A stretch of DNA of 64,000 bases from Pratylenchus scribneri. Taxonomy: Eukaryota > Nematoda > Chromadorea > Rhabditida > Pratylenchidae. The stretch is taken from positions 62,001-126,000 of the forward strand of contig JAQSEB010000044.1 of assembly GCA_030063045.1 (NCBI GenBank), written 5' to 3'. The number at the start of each line of letters is the position of its first letter. Position 1 is the first letter of the stretch. Position numbers and translations under genes: made by a program. Positions 11,159-21,729 of the stretch are shown here, in pieces. The notes under the pieces are model-generated. The model saw only the letters and a list, made by a program, of their open reading frames with translations, was not told the DNA's origin and searched no databases.

Positions 11159-11661
11159 TGTCGCGATGCGCGAAAAAATGGGCCAAAATTTTACACGAAA
11201 AAACAGCTCATTGAGCAAACAAAGCAAACAACGGAAAACGAAATGATGACATGTCAGGACAAAACCAATAAATTGAGCGCCAGGCAGACCACACAAACAA
11301 TTCCATTCTCGATTTAACAATAAATTTATCATCGTCATCAAATAAAAATGCCCAATTTCTTCACAAAACCAATTTCAATGAATTGCTTCAACAAATAAAT
11401 GCCCAAAAAATCGTACACAACTTTTATTGCCTGGCCCACTTTTGGCAAACATTGGCCCACAAACCCGACAGAAACTGGCACTATATAAGCCGGCGGAAAT
11501 TCCCAGTTCAACATGCACTTCTTGCACTTTCAATCATTCAAACGAACACAAATCCAATCCAATACAAAACATTCACATAAAATTGTCTTTTTTATTCCTT
11601 GAATAAATAATTTTTTGTGAATTCAAATTCTTTTCTGTTTGGTCTGTGCATCGCCAAAACA
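11159..11661 (+). repeat. Left LTR of Bel/Pao-type element (503 bp)
   Basis: It starts TGTCGCGATGCGCG and ends GCATCGCCAAAACA, with TG...CA termini. The right LTR (38,065-38,567) has the same length, and I see one difference (CAAACGAACAC here, CAAAAGAACAC there). The insertion duplicated AAAAA (11,154-11,158 and 38,568-38,572), the 5-bp size usual for Bel/Pao. TATATAAG at 11,482-11,489 is a good TATA box and AATAAA at 11,602-11,607 a polyadenylation signal, placing U3, R and U5 in the expected order. Confidence 0.95.
11482..11489 (+). promoter_or_regulatory. LTR TATA box
   Basis: TATATAAG lies 180 bases before the 3' end of the LTR, just upstream of a GC-rich CCGGCGG patch. It is the probable core promoter of the element. 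The same site lies in the right LTR and could drive transcription of flanking host sequence. Confidence 0.6.
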
Positions 11662-11666
11662 GAAAG

Positions 11667-11684
11667 TGGGGGCTCAGCCGTGGA
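11667..11684 (+). other. Probable tRNA primer-binding site
   Basis: TGGGGGCTCAGCCGTGGA begins five bases after the left LTR. A site starting TGG at this position pairs with the CCA end of a tRNA to prime minus-strand DNA. The first nine bases, TGGGGGCTC, match the tRNA-Pro primer sites of gammaretroviruses as I recall them. The rest differs, so the tRNA identity is uncertain. Confidence 0.5.
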
Positions 11685-11754
11685 CACAAGTGAGTCCAAT
11701 AATCAAAATCAATCAAACCCCTCGGGGAACAAATTCAAATCAAGCCTTCGGGCA

Positions 11755-12140
11755 TCAATCAGACAAGCCACAGGGCAAAAACGAAATAATTCTAGACCAA
11801 AGAGAATAACTGAGTCAAGCCACAGGGCAAAAAACGAAATAATTCTAAACCAAAGAGAATAACTGAGTCAAGCCACAGGGCAAAAAACGAAATAATTCTA
11901 ACAAAAGAAAAAATACTAATTGAGGATAATAAGCTAAGCCACAGGGCAAAACAACGAAAATAAATAAGCAATAAAATCATCCTAATTGTGGAATCAGCCA
12001 ACAAGGCAAAAGTGAAATAAAACAAAAATACAGAACAAACTCAATCAAACGAATTAGCCACCAGGGCAAAAAAGAAATAAAAATAAATCCCAATTGAGGA
12101 ACACTGAAACAAGCCATCAGCGCAATAGCGAAATAAATCA
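11755..12140 (+). repeat. Leader repeats, AAGCCACAGGGCAAAAAACG type
   Basis: Seven decaying copies of AAGCCACAGGGCAAAA(A)ACGAAATAA occur at roughly 11,766, 11,818, 11,871, 11,936, 11,996, 12,055 and 12,112, spaced about 52-66 bases. The first three, at about 52-base spacing, are nearly identical and later ones drift. They fill the untranslated leader between primer site and first ORF. A packaging or dimerisation role is possible but unproven. Confidence 0.75.
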
Positions 12141-12185
12141 AAAATAAATCTAAACAAAAAGGGGTTATAAACCATCCTAATTTAG

Positions 12186-12596
12186 AAAAATAAATCTCCT
12201 CCAAAGGGCATACATTTAATCAAAAAGGATTCATTTACAAATAATAAATTTAAAGTGAAACGCCCAGGAGAGAAGAGTGATAATACACATCCAATCAAAT
12301 CAAAACAAATCAAATTGGAGGAAGGAATAACTCCAAAAGAAGAAGCAAAACTTGTTGCTGAGGGCAAACTTACACCAATAATAATACCGCCTGAGATCGA
12401 TTTGGTACTAGCAAGAGAATTATTAACCAAAGAATTAGAAGAAGCCAATAAAATCGATATCACATTAAGTCAATATATTAAAATTCTAAACAAAATCTGG
12501 AATACTTATTCATCCAAAGAAAAACAATACTCATCTCGAATCAGTAAAGCTGCACATCTGAGCGGTCTTATTGAGAAGGCCGTATCACAATTATAA
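12186..12596 (+). CDS. Retroelement leader ORF a, unknown product, no ATG
   Basis: The frame is open from 12,186 to TAA at 12,594-12,596 and contains no ATG; GTG at 12,255 is the first near-start. It encodes a charged, helix-prone product (KQIKLEEGITPKEEAKLV, ARELLTKELEEANKID). Composition is protein-like, unlike the leader repeats before it. It may be reached by splicing, by a non-AUG start, or be a remnant of an upstream gag region. I do not recognise it. Confidence 0.45.
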   Translation, partial: KNKSPPKGIHLIKKDSFTNNKFKVKRPGEKSDNTHPIKSKQIKLEEGITPKEEAKLVAEGKLTPIIIPPEIDLVLARELLTKELEEANKIDITLSQYIKILNKIWNTYSSKEKQYSSRISKAAHLSGLIEKAVSQL

Positions 12597-12634
12597 TTAT
12601 ATAAATTATTATCGAATAAATTTTAATAAACTAA

Positions 12635-13108
12635 TCAAAAACATTCAAACTGTGTCCTATCAGGGAAAATCAACCTCCTGAGGAACAAGGTCAAAATCAT
12701 CTACCAGAAGAACCTGCTGAAGGAAATCGCTTCCCACATTTTGAAATTATATTCCAACCCACATATAATTATTCAGACTTCATTTTAAAGAGAACTCCAT
12801 TTGCATTTGGAGATAATAAATATACATACAAATTAGTTTTAAATATATTCACATACCCTTATTCAAGACTACAGAGCGAAGAGAAAAAAGAAATTCTTGA
12901 AGACCTCTTTGTTGACAATCTTCACGAAATTTGGAAATTTTCTATAGAAAATTTTACATTATCAAACAGAAAGGAAGACAAACTCTTCCGATTTATTCAG
13001 AAAACACTAACCCAAATCAAAAAGCTAACATACAGAAAGTGGAGCGAATCGGAAAGGCAACATAATCTTCCATTCAACTCATTATTATTAAAAGAATATA
13101 TCATATAA
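12635..13108 (+). CDS. Retroelement leader ORF b, unknown product, no ATG
   Basis: An open frame of 157 codons ends at TAA 13,106-13,108 with no ATG anywhere near its start. It encodes a hydrophilic N-terminus (PPEEQGQNHLPEEPAEGN) and then a globular-looking part (FEIIFQPTYNYSDFILK, LFVDNLHEIWKFSIENF). A splice acceptor-like CCTATCAG ends at 12,663, so it may be the second exon of a spliced product. I recognise no family. Such ORFs before gag are not usual in Bel/Pao elements. Confidence 0.45.
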   Translation, partial: SKTFKLCPIRENQPPEEQGQNHLPEEPAEGNRFPHFEIIFQPTYNYSDFILKRTPFAFGDNKYTYKLVLNIFTYPYSRLQSEEKKEILEDLFVDNLHEIWKFSIENFTLSNRKEDKLFRFIQKTLTQIKKLTYRKWSESERQHNLPFNSLLLKEYII

Positions 13109-13266
13109 AATAAATACACAAATATATAAATATAAACAAAAACTAATAAATACGAATATTAACATTACAATATAAATATAATATAAACATAAACTAATAC
13201 AGATATAAACATATAATATAAACAAAAACTATTAACTACGAAAATAAACAATATATAAATACAAAT
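13109..13266. other. AT-rich spacer before gag
   Basis: About 160 bases of ATAAACA/ATATAAA words with short internal repeats of AATATAAACAAAAACTA type. There are no other signals. Confidence 0.5.
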
Positions 13267-14310
13267 ATGTCTGGAAAAATACGAAGCAAAATCCCTCAAA
13301 TATATAAATCAATAACGAAATATCTAGAACAATATGAAACAGATTTAACCAATAAATTGTATGAATATCAAAATGAAGATAAAGAAACCTGTGAAAAGGT
13401 TTATCAAAAAAGCAAGAAAGATATCCAAAAAATCCAAACAGTATTTGACAAATTATATCAGTATAATCATGAATGGAACAAATTGATAAAAAAGAAAAAT
13501 GGAGAGGAAAAGGAAGCTGAGCGTAAAGCGCAAGCTGACTTTTACCAAAAATATAATGTAAAAATCATACTTGCCAACTCAGATGCAATTCTTGACTCCC
13601 TCAAAGAATTAAATCTGGAAGCAAAAAGAAATTTGAAAAGATTTGACAATAATTTAGAAGATCCTGATTCAGAAATCGAAACTGATCAGGAACAAGAAAT
13701 TACTTCTGATGAGGAACCAGAACATATCCAATTAAAACAAAATCATTCAGTTTCATCCTCTCATACATTAACCCCCATCAGTCCAGCAGATTCTTCATTG
13801 AATGAAGATTCAAAATTTTCAAATATTAATGTGAAATTGCCTACACTTTCATTGATCCATTTCAATGGAAGAGAATGGCAAACATTCTGGGATGACTTTA
13901 ATTCCACAATTCATAATAATAATCAATTGGAACCAATACAAAAATTTAAATACTTAAAAGGACTACTTCACAATGAACCATACAGACTCATCGCACCATA
14001 TCCATTAACAAATGCAAATTATAATATTGTAATTGAACTTTTGAAAAAACGCTATGGAAATCCAGAAATACAAAGAGAAAATTTGCACACAGAATTAAGA
14101 AATTTAAGAAAAACATCAGACAATCCACAAGAACTCAGAAAATTCTTACTTTACGTAAATCGAATCGTATTACAATTACAAACATTTGAAGAAGATATAA
14201 ACCATCCACAAATCCGCCAAGCAATCGAAACAAAATTACCCACACATTTACGTTTGAAAATTTATAAAATCCGGCAAGAAACCGGATATATCTCAACAGA
14301 AGATACTTGA
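13267..14310 (+). CDS. gag: Bel/Pao gag (N-terminal part), 347 aa
   Basis: The N-terminal half is helical and charged. Residues about 195-330 match the Bel/Pao gag-type domain (DUF1759): LPTLSLIHFNGREWQTFWDDF, KFKYLKGLLHNEP and ENLHTELRNLRKTSD are typical. It forms the particle shell. The frame ends at TGA 14,308-14,310, while the homologous C-terminal segment continues in the +1 frame into the next ORF; the two frames overlap by about 50 nt. This may be programmed frameshifting or a single-base mutation. The start ATG at 13,267 is the first in frame. Confidence 0.85.
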   Translation: MSGKIRSKIPQIYKSITKYLEQYETDLTNKLYEYQNEDKETCEKVYQKSKKDIQKIQTVFDKLYQYNHEWNKLIKKKNGEEKEAERKAQADFYQKYNVKIILANSDAILDSLKELNLEAKRNLKRFDNNLEDPDSEIETDQEQEITSDEEPEHIQLKQNHSVSSSHTLTPISPADSSLNEDSKFSNINVKLPTLSLIHFNGREWQTFWDDFNSTIHNNNQLEPIQKFKYLKGLLHNEPYRLIAPYPLTNANYNIVIELLKKRYGNPEIQRENLHTELRNLRKTSDNPQELRKFLLYVNRIVLQLQTFEEDINHPQIRQAIETKLPTHLRLKIYKIRQETGYISTEDT

Positions 14311-14353
14311 GCTTGTAGACAATCACACCCAAGCAAGAGAGGAAATAGAAAAA

Positions 14354-16576
14354 ATGGAATATAAATTTTCGCACGATAAAAACGAATTTCAAAATTATAA
14401 ATTAAAAAACCAGAACTATACAAATCAAAAATTTAGCAAAAATAATTGGATTAAACAAAATTATAGTAATCAAACACAGTCTCAAAATCCATTTATTACA
14501 AGCGCAATGCTGACTAATGCTAATGTTGAAAAAACAAATAATCAAACTCAAACTAAAAAGTATCAAAATCCAAATTATCAAGAATACGATAATACAACGA
14601 AATTTTGTTTTTGCCACTTATGTCAAAAAGGGAACCATCAAACAAAAGATTGTGATATATATACAACACCAGAACAAAGAATGGAACGAATTTATGAACT
14701 TTCACTTTGTTTGAATTGTCTAAAGAAAGGACATCAAGTGAAAAATTGCACTTCTAAATTAACTTGTTTTCAATGCAACAAAAAACATCATACATTGATT
14801 TGCAAAAATAAATCAAAAATTCATGAAGATACTCAGACAAATTTAATTACTCAACTAAACGATGAAAAAACCGAATTGACACAGACAAATGCTTGTTTAA
14901 TTAAGCCAGATAAAAATTCAGACGAGAATGAATTATTCATGACAACTGAAGCTTTTATTCATAATCCAGAAACGGAAGAGAATAAAAGAGCTTTAATACT
15001 CTTTGATAATGCTTCACAAAAGAGTTATATAACAGACGAACTCGCAAATTCACTCAATCTATCAACAGTAAATGAAAATTATCTTGGAATAATGACATTC
15101 AATAATGAAAACGTAAAAACAGTGAAAAGTAGAAAAGTGGAAACCGGAATCGAAACAAAAAATGGTGAAATAATGGTAGTTAATTTACAAACAATTCAAA
15201 AAATCACTGATTTACTCACAACACAACAAAATGCAAATATATTTAAACCAAATTTATCCGTACATAAAACTCAACCCGATATTCTTATCGGCATAGATTA
15301 TTATTGGCAATTCATGAATCCTGACGCAAAAATGGAAATTCTTCCATCCGGCTTTTATATGATTGACACTAAATTTGGAAACATTGTTTCAGGAAAAGGG
15401 AAAACAAAAATAATCAATGCAAATCTAATTATAAAGAACGAAATAAACCCAATTAAAACTATTACAAATTCAAATTTAAACACTATTTCAATACCAAAAA
15501 CAAAAAATTTCTTTCCTTTACAATATCCATTCATATTAACATTATTATTAATGCTATTAAATACCACATATTGCACACTTTATAATTGCTCAAAAACTAT
15601 AAAAAATTATGAAACACTCTTTACCACATTTTGTGTCAAAGAAGGATTTCAAATTAAACAAAATCGTTTAAATAAATTACTTTGTTACGATGAACTTTCA
15701 TGTAGCAATAATCACATTCGTTACAACATCTACCCTTTTTGTGGATCAGAATGCAAATGCCCAAATTGGGCTAACGATTGTACATTTTATGATCCAAAAT
15801 CGGATCCAGAATTTCAACAAAGCACATCATTTTTAATGACATTTTATCTTTATATTTATAAAAATAATGTGAAAATTTGTTCATTCAACAAATCGGATAA
15901 TTGCCCAATAGCTGTAAAAAGACATTTCAATACAATTTTATTATATGATAATAGTATACATTTAATCAAAAGAATGTCCATTCAACACGTACAAATCAGA
16001 AACAAATCAGATTTTTCTTGCATTGGGGAGGGCAATCTGACGATTGGAACTCCATCATTTTGTAGAGAAAATAATTGTGATAAAAATGGAACAAAATTTT
16101 GTTTCTATGCATTACATGAAATCATTTATCTTGTCCTCAACGATACAAAGAAAATACCTATAAAAGCATATGGACGAGTTGAAAGAACTGTATATACAAA
16201 ACCATTCATTAATTCACTTAAAAATCCATCCATTGTCACAAACCACACCACAAGTATTACAAAACGGTCAAAACGGGATACCGAAAATAAAGAGAAACCT
16301 AACACAGAAATCGAAAATAAATTACTAGTCGATTGTGTAAAAGGTGGCATCACCATAAATTCAATCGATGAAGTCGAAATTATCGGTATTTGTTCAAAAA
16401 CTTATTGCGTAACAATTCATACCCCACAAATACAAGAAACAATACTTTTCCCATCAAAAATAGTAATTAATCAATACGATGTCAACATAAAATTTTTTAA
16501 ACCCTTCAGTAAATTCTGTGGGGGGTGCGGCACATCTCGAATTTTATCTCAATGCGCAACCATACGATTGGGCTGA
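14354..16576 (+). CDS. Gag zinc knuckles + protease fused to N-terminal env, no RT/IN
   Basis: Three CCHC-type knuckles are visible at residues about 85-155 (CHLCQKGNHQTKDC, CLNCLKKGHQVKNC, CFQCNKKHHTLIC). A DUF1758-like aspartic protease follows: ALILFDNAS at about 213, ILIGIDYYWQF near 310, FGNIVSGKGK near 345. DNAS in place of the usual DTG/DSG may impair activity. After about residue 370 the sequence passes, without reverse transcriptase, RNase H or integrase, into a hydrophobic stretch (FILTLLLMLLN) and a Cys-rich ectodomain with N-glycosylation motifs and a furin-like RSKR at about 644, i.e. the N-terminal half of env. The last ~26 residues come from the first array unit. Upstream, its frame overlaps the end of gag. 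The env half belongs to the phlebovirus-glycoprotein-like class found in nematode Bel/Pao elements, and its other half is at 36,152. Confidence 0.8.
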   Translation: MEYKFSHDKNEFQNYKLKNQNYTNQKFSKNNWIKQNYSNQTQSQNPFITSAMLTNANVEKTNNQTQTKKYQNPNYQEYDNTTKFCFCHLCQKGNHQTKDCDIYTTPEQRMERIYELSLCLNCLKKGHQVKNCTSKLTCFQCNKKHHTLICKNKSKIHEDTQTNLITQLNDEKTELTQTNACLIKPDKNSDENELFMTTEAFIHNPETEENKRALILFDNASQKSYITDELANSLNLSTVNENYLGIMTFNNENVKTVKSRKVETGIETKNGEIMVVNLQTIQKITDLLTTQQNANIFKPNLSVHKTQPDILIGIDYYWQFMNPDAKMEILPSGFYMIDTKFGNIVSGKGKTKIINANLIIKNEINPIKTITNSNLNTISIPKTKNFFPLQYPFILTLLLMLLNTTYCTLYNCSKTIKNYETLFTTFCVKEGFQIKQNRLNKLLCYDELSCSNNHIRYNIYPFCGSECKCPNWANDCTFYDPKSDPEFQQSTSFLMTFYLYIYKNNVKICSFNKSDNCPIAVKRHFNTILLYDNSIHLIKRMSIQHVQIRNKSDFSCIGEGNLTIGTPSFCRENNCDKNGTKFCFYALHEIIYLVLNDTKKIPIKAYGRVERTVYTKPFINSLKNPSIVTNHTTSITKRSKRDTENKEKPNTEIENKLLVDCVKGGITINSIDEVEIIGICSKTYCVTIHTPQIQETILFPSKIVINQYDVNIKFFKPFSKFCGGCGTSRILSQCATIRLG

Positions 16577-17814
16577 AATTTTGCCCAAAGATTCTTGGAC
16601 ATGTGCGCAACAATTTAAACAGAAAGATTTTTCACGGCACCGTTACGACCTCTCCTTGAAATTTTCAAAAACGGTTTAAAACCCATATTTTTTGAGGTTT
16701 TTCGACCATAACTCGGTGCGCTTTCAGCGCGCTAACGTGCGCCCGACATATATTGTGCAGTTTTGAAAGGCGCGTCGAATGAGCTATCGATCTCGAAATT
16801 TGGACAACATGCCACAGAGTTGTGCCGGTCTCGAAAGTTCGGCACAAAGTGCCAAAATCGAGATTTTTCGAATGGAACATTTTTATATGTCATGTGATAT
16901 ACCATTCGAAAGCCCATGAAAAACTGAGTAAAATGATGATGATTGGGCTCGCTTAGCTCGCGCTGCAAGCGCGCGCGCAGCGCGCGAATACCAAAAAATG
17001 ACTAAAATGAGGGGCGAAGCACCAAAAATGACTCAGAGGTGGGAAAAACTAATAAATATGAACAAAATTATAATGTTGGGTAAAGTGAGCGAGCGAAGCG
17101 AGCTATGGGGGCGCGCGAAGCGCGCCGGCTGTTCGTGGGTGGGGGTGTGGGGGGTTTCAGGGGGGAGGGGGAGGGGGTAGCGAAGCGAGGCCGAGGCTCC
17201 CGGAGCGAGGGAGGCCCGCGGAGCGGGCCGACCGAGCGGAGGGAGCCGAGGCCGAGCGTAGCGGACCCCTCCCCCTAACCCCCCTGACCAACGAGAAAGT
17301 ACAAACCGAAAAAAAATAAATAATTATGAAGTATAAGTTTTATATTATTAAAAGTGTATTTTTATATCTAATCTATAAAGAATGAAAATATTTCTTAAAA
17401 ATTTTTATTAAATTCCGCAAAGTTCTGTAGAAAAATTTTGATGTAATAGAATAATATAAGTAAAAATATCTTAAATCCAAATTTTTGGGATTTTTTTAAA
17501 GTTGCGCAAAAAAGTTGCTAAGCACAATTTTGTTGCCATGCAACTTTATAAAAAAAATAATATTAAATTCAGAATTTACATCCTTCATTGATATATATTA
17601 TTAATTTATTTCATGAATAAGTCGCGCTCGCTTAGCTCGCGCCTAAAGGGGGCGGAGCCCCTAAACCCTCCAAAAGGGGGGCGAAGCCCCCCTAAACAAC
17701 AAAAAATGTACAACTCTAGGAAAAGGTTTTTAAATACTGAACAAACATAATCACCACCACACTACATGATGGCTGTTAAAAATAACTAGACCCGGGGCTT
17801 GCCCCCGGGTCTAG
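16499..17814 (+). repeat. Array unit 1, type A
   Basis: First unit. Its opening bases AAACCCTTCAGTAAATTC are read in frame as the end of the truncated env ORF, which stops at 16,576. Confidence 0.9.
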
Positions 17815-17817
17815 TTT

Positions 17818-18447
17818 AAACCCTTCAGTAAATTCTGTGGGGGGTGCCGGCTTCAAATCCATTCAACTTTTTTGGCAACCGTTAGAATTTGCTGAAATTT
17901 TGCACAGACATTCTTTGATGTCTTGCGCACAAAGTAATAGAAAGCTTTTGAATTGGCACCACGACGACCTCTCCTTGAACTTTTCAAAAACCGAAAATTT
18001 TGGCACTTTTTTTCGGTTTTTTGGCCATAACTTTTTTGTATATGAACGGAATTGTGCGCTCTTTTTGTTTTTAGACGTAGAATTGCGAGACGCGTCGAAT
18101 GAGCTATCGATCTCGAAATTTGGACAACTGGCGGAAAAGTTGTACCGGTCTCGACTTTTCGGCACTTTTGTGCCGAAATTGAAATTTTTGATTTTATGTG
18201 GCATGTGATATATCATTCGAAAGCCCATGAAAAACTGAGTAAAATGATGATGATTTGGCTCGCTCAGCTCGCGCCTAAAGGGGGCGGAGCCCCCTTAAAC
18301 TCTCCAAAAGGGGGGCGAAGCCCCCCTACGCTTCTCAAGATGTATAACTCTAGGAAATGGTTTTTAAAATCAATCCCAAAATTTAACCCACAGTCTAACG
18401 CAACTGGCTGTTAAAAATAACTAGACCGGGGCTTGCCCCCGGTCTAG
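17818..18447 (+). repeat. Array unit 2, type B (630 bp)
   Basis: A short unit: a B-type head joined directly to the tail, lacking the GC-rich hairpin module. Units 1+2 and 3+4 form a 1,954-bp higher-order repeat. Confidence 0.9.
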
Positions 18448-18452
18448 TTATT

Positions 18453-19768
18453 AAACCCTTCAGTAAATTCTGTGGGGGGTGCGGCACATCTCGAATTTTA
18501 TCTCAATGCGCAACCATACGATTGGGCTGAAATTTTGCCCAAAGATTCTTGGACATGTGCGCAACAATTTAAACAGAAAGATTTTTCACGGCACCGTTAC
18601 GACCTCTCCTTGAAATTTTCAAAAACGGTTTAAAACCCATATTTTTTGAGGTTTTTCGACCATAACTCGGTGCGCTTTCAGCGCGCTAACGTGCGCCCGA
18701 CATATATTGTGCAGTTTTGAAAGGCGCGTCGAATGAGCTATCGATCTCGAAATTTGGACAACATGCCACAGAGTTGTGCCGGTCTCGAAAGTTCGGCACA
18801 AAGTGCCAAAATCGAGATTTTTCGAATGGAACATTTTTATATGTCATGTGATATACCATTCGAAAGCCCATGAAAAACTGAGTAAAATGATGATGATTGG
18901 GCTCGCTTAGCTCGCGCTGCAAGCGCGCGCGCAGCGCGCGAATACCAAAAAATGACTAAAATGAGGGGCGAAGCACCAAAAATGACTCAGAGGTGGGAAA
19001 AACTAATAAATATGAACAAAATTATAATGTTGGGTAAAGTGAGCGAGCGAAGCGAGCTATGGGGGCGCGCGAAGCGCGCCGGCTGTTCGTGGGTGGGGGT
19101 GTGGGGGGTTTCAGGGGGGAGGGGGAGGGGGTAGCGAAGCGAGGCCGAGGCTCCCGGAGCGAGGGAGGCCCGCGGAGCGGGCCGACCGAGCGGAGGGAGC
19201 CGAGGCCGAGCGTAGCGGACCCCTCCCCCTAACCCCCCTGACCAACGAGAAAGTACAAACCGAAAAAAAATAAATAATTATGAAGTATAAGTTTTATATT
19301 ATTAAAAGTGTATTTTTATATCTAATCTATAAAGAATGAAAATATTTCTTAAAAATTTTTATTAAATTCCGCAAAGTTCTGTAGAAAAATTTTGATGTAA
19401 TAGAATAATATAAGTAAAAATATCTTAAATCCAAATTTTTGGGATTTTTTTAAAGTTGCGCAAAAAAGTTGCTAAGCACAATTTTGTTGCCATGCAACTT
19501 TATAAAAAAAATAATATTAAATTCAGAATTTACATCCTTCATTGATATATATTATTAATTTATTTCATGAATAAGTCGCGCTCGCTTAGCTCGCGCCTAA
19601 AGGGGGCGGAGCCCCTAAACCCTCCAAAAGGGGGGCGAAGCCCCCCTAAACAACAAAAAATGTACAACTCTAGGAAAAGGTTTTTAAATACTGAACAAAC
19701 ATAATCACCACCACACTACATGATGGCTGTTAAAAATAACTAGACCCGGGGCTTGCCCCCGGGTCTAG
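18453..19768 (+). repeat. Array unit 3, type A
   Basis: Same 1,316-bp length as unit 1; preceded by spacer TTATT after the hairpin of unit 2. Confidence 0.9.
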
Positions 19769-19771
19769 TTT

Positions 19772-20401
19772 AAACCCTTCAGTAAATTCTGTGGGGGGTG
19801 CCGGCTTCAAATCCATTCAACTTTTTTGGCAACCGTTAGAATTTGCTGAAATTTTGCACAGACATTCTTTGATGTCTTGCGCACAAAGTAATAGAAAGCT
19901 TTTGAATTGGCACCACGACGACCTCTCCTTGAACTTTTCAAAAACCGAAAATTTTGGCACTTTTTTTCGGTTTTTTGGCCATAACTTTTTTGTATATGAA
20001 CGGAATTGTGCGCTCTTTTTGTTTTTAGACGTAGAATTGCGAGACGCGTCGAATGAGCTATCGATCTCGAAATTTGGACAACTGGCGGAAAAGTTGTACC
20101 GGTCTCGACTTTTCGGCACTTTTGTGCCGAAATTGAAATTTTTGATTTTATGTGGCATGTGATATATCATTCGAAAGCCCATGAAAAACTGAGTAAAATG
20201 ATGATGATTTGGCTCGCTCAGCTCGCGCCTAAAGGGGGCGGAGCCCCCTTAAACTCTCCAAAAGGGGGGCGAAGCCCCCCTACGCTTCTCAAGATGTATA
20301 ACTCTAGGAAATGGTTTTTAAAATCAATCCCAAAATTTAACCCACAGTCTAACGCAACTGGCTGTTAAAAATAACTAGACCGGGGCTTGCCCCCGGTCTA
20401 G
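19772..20401 (+). repeat. Array unit 4, type B
   Basis: Same length and sequence as unit 2 as far as can be seen. Confidence 0.9.
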
Positions 20402-20406
20402 TTATT

Positions 20407-21722
20407 AAACCCTTCAGTAAATTCTGTGGGGGGTGCGGCACATCTCGAATTTTATCTCAATGCGCAACCATACGATTGGGCTGAAATTTTGCCCAAAGAT
20501 TCTTGGACATGTGCGCAACAATTTAAACAGAAAGATTTTTCACGGCACCGTTACGACCTCTCCTTGAAATTTTCAAAAACGGTTTAAAACCCATATTTTT
20601 TGAGGTTTTTCGACCATAACTCGGTGCGCTTTCAGCGCGCTAACGTGCGCCCGACATATATTGTGCAGTTTTGAAAGGCGCGTCGAATGAGCTATCGATC
20701 TCGAAATTTGGACAACATGCCACAGAGTTGTGCCGGTCTCGAAAGTTCGGCACAAAGTGCCAAAATCGAGATTTTTCGAATGGAACATTTTTATATGTCA
20801 TGTGATATACCATTCGAAAGCCCATGAAAAACTGAGTAAAATGATGATGATTGGGCTCGCTTAGCTCGCGCTGCAAGCGCGCGCGCAGCGCGCGAATACC
20901 AAAAAATGACTAAAATGAGGGGCGAAGCACCAAAAATGACTCAGAGGTGGGAAAAACTAATAAATATGAACAAAATTATAATGTTGGGTAAAGTGAGCGA
21001 GCGAAGCGAGCTATGGGGGCGCGCGAAGCGCGCCGGCTGTTCGTGGGTGGGGGTGTGGGGGGTTTCAGGGGGGAGGGGGAGGGGGTAGCGAAGCGAGGCC
21101 GAGGCTCCCGGAGCGAGGGAGGCCCGCGGAGCGGGCCGACCGAGCGGAGGGAGCCGAGGCCGAGCGTAGCGGACCCCTCCCCCTAACCCCCCTGACCAAC
21201 GAGAAAGTACAAACCGAAAAAAAATAAATAATTATGAAGTATAAGTTTTATATTATTAAAAGTGTATTTTTATATCTAATCTATAAAGAATGAAAATATT
21301 TCTTAAAAATTTTTATTAAATTCCGCAAAGTTCTGTAGAAAAATTTTGATGTAATAGAATAATATAAGTAAAAATATCTTAAATCCAAATTTTTGGGATT
21401 TTTTTAAAGTTGCGCAAAAAAGTTGCTAAGCACAATTTTGTTGCCATGCAACTTTATAAAAAAAATAATATTAAATTCAGAATTTACATCCTTCATTGAT
21501 ATATATTATTAATTTATTTCATGAATAAGTCGCGCTCGCTTAGCTCGCGCCTAAAGGGGGCGGAGCCCCTAAACCCTCCAAAAGGGGGGCGAAGCCCCCC
21601 TAAACAACAAAAAATGTACAACTCTAGGAAAAGGTTTTTAAATACTGAACAAACATAATCACCACCACACTACATGATGGCTGTTAAAAATAACTAGACC
21701 CGGGGCTTGCCCCCGGGTCTAG
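20407..21722 (+). repeat. Array unit 5, type A
   Basis: Third type A copy. The spacer to the next unit is longer here (TTATTTT). Confidence 0.9.
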
Positions 21723-21729
21723 TTATTTT

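Noticed and set aside
11383..11580. 65-codon frame present in both LTRs
   Set aside because: It spans the TATA box and U3/R region and is duplicated only because LTRs are; no evidence of coding.
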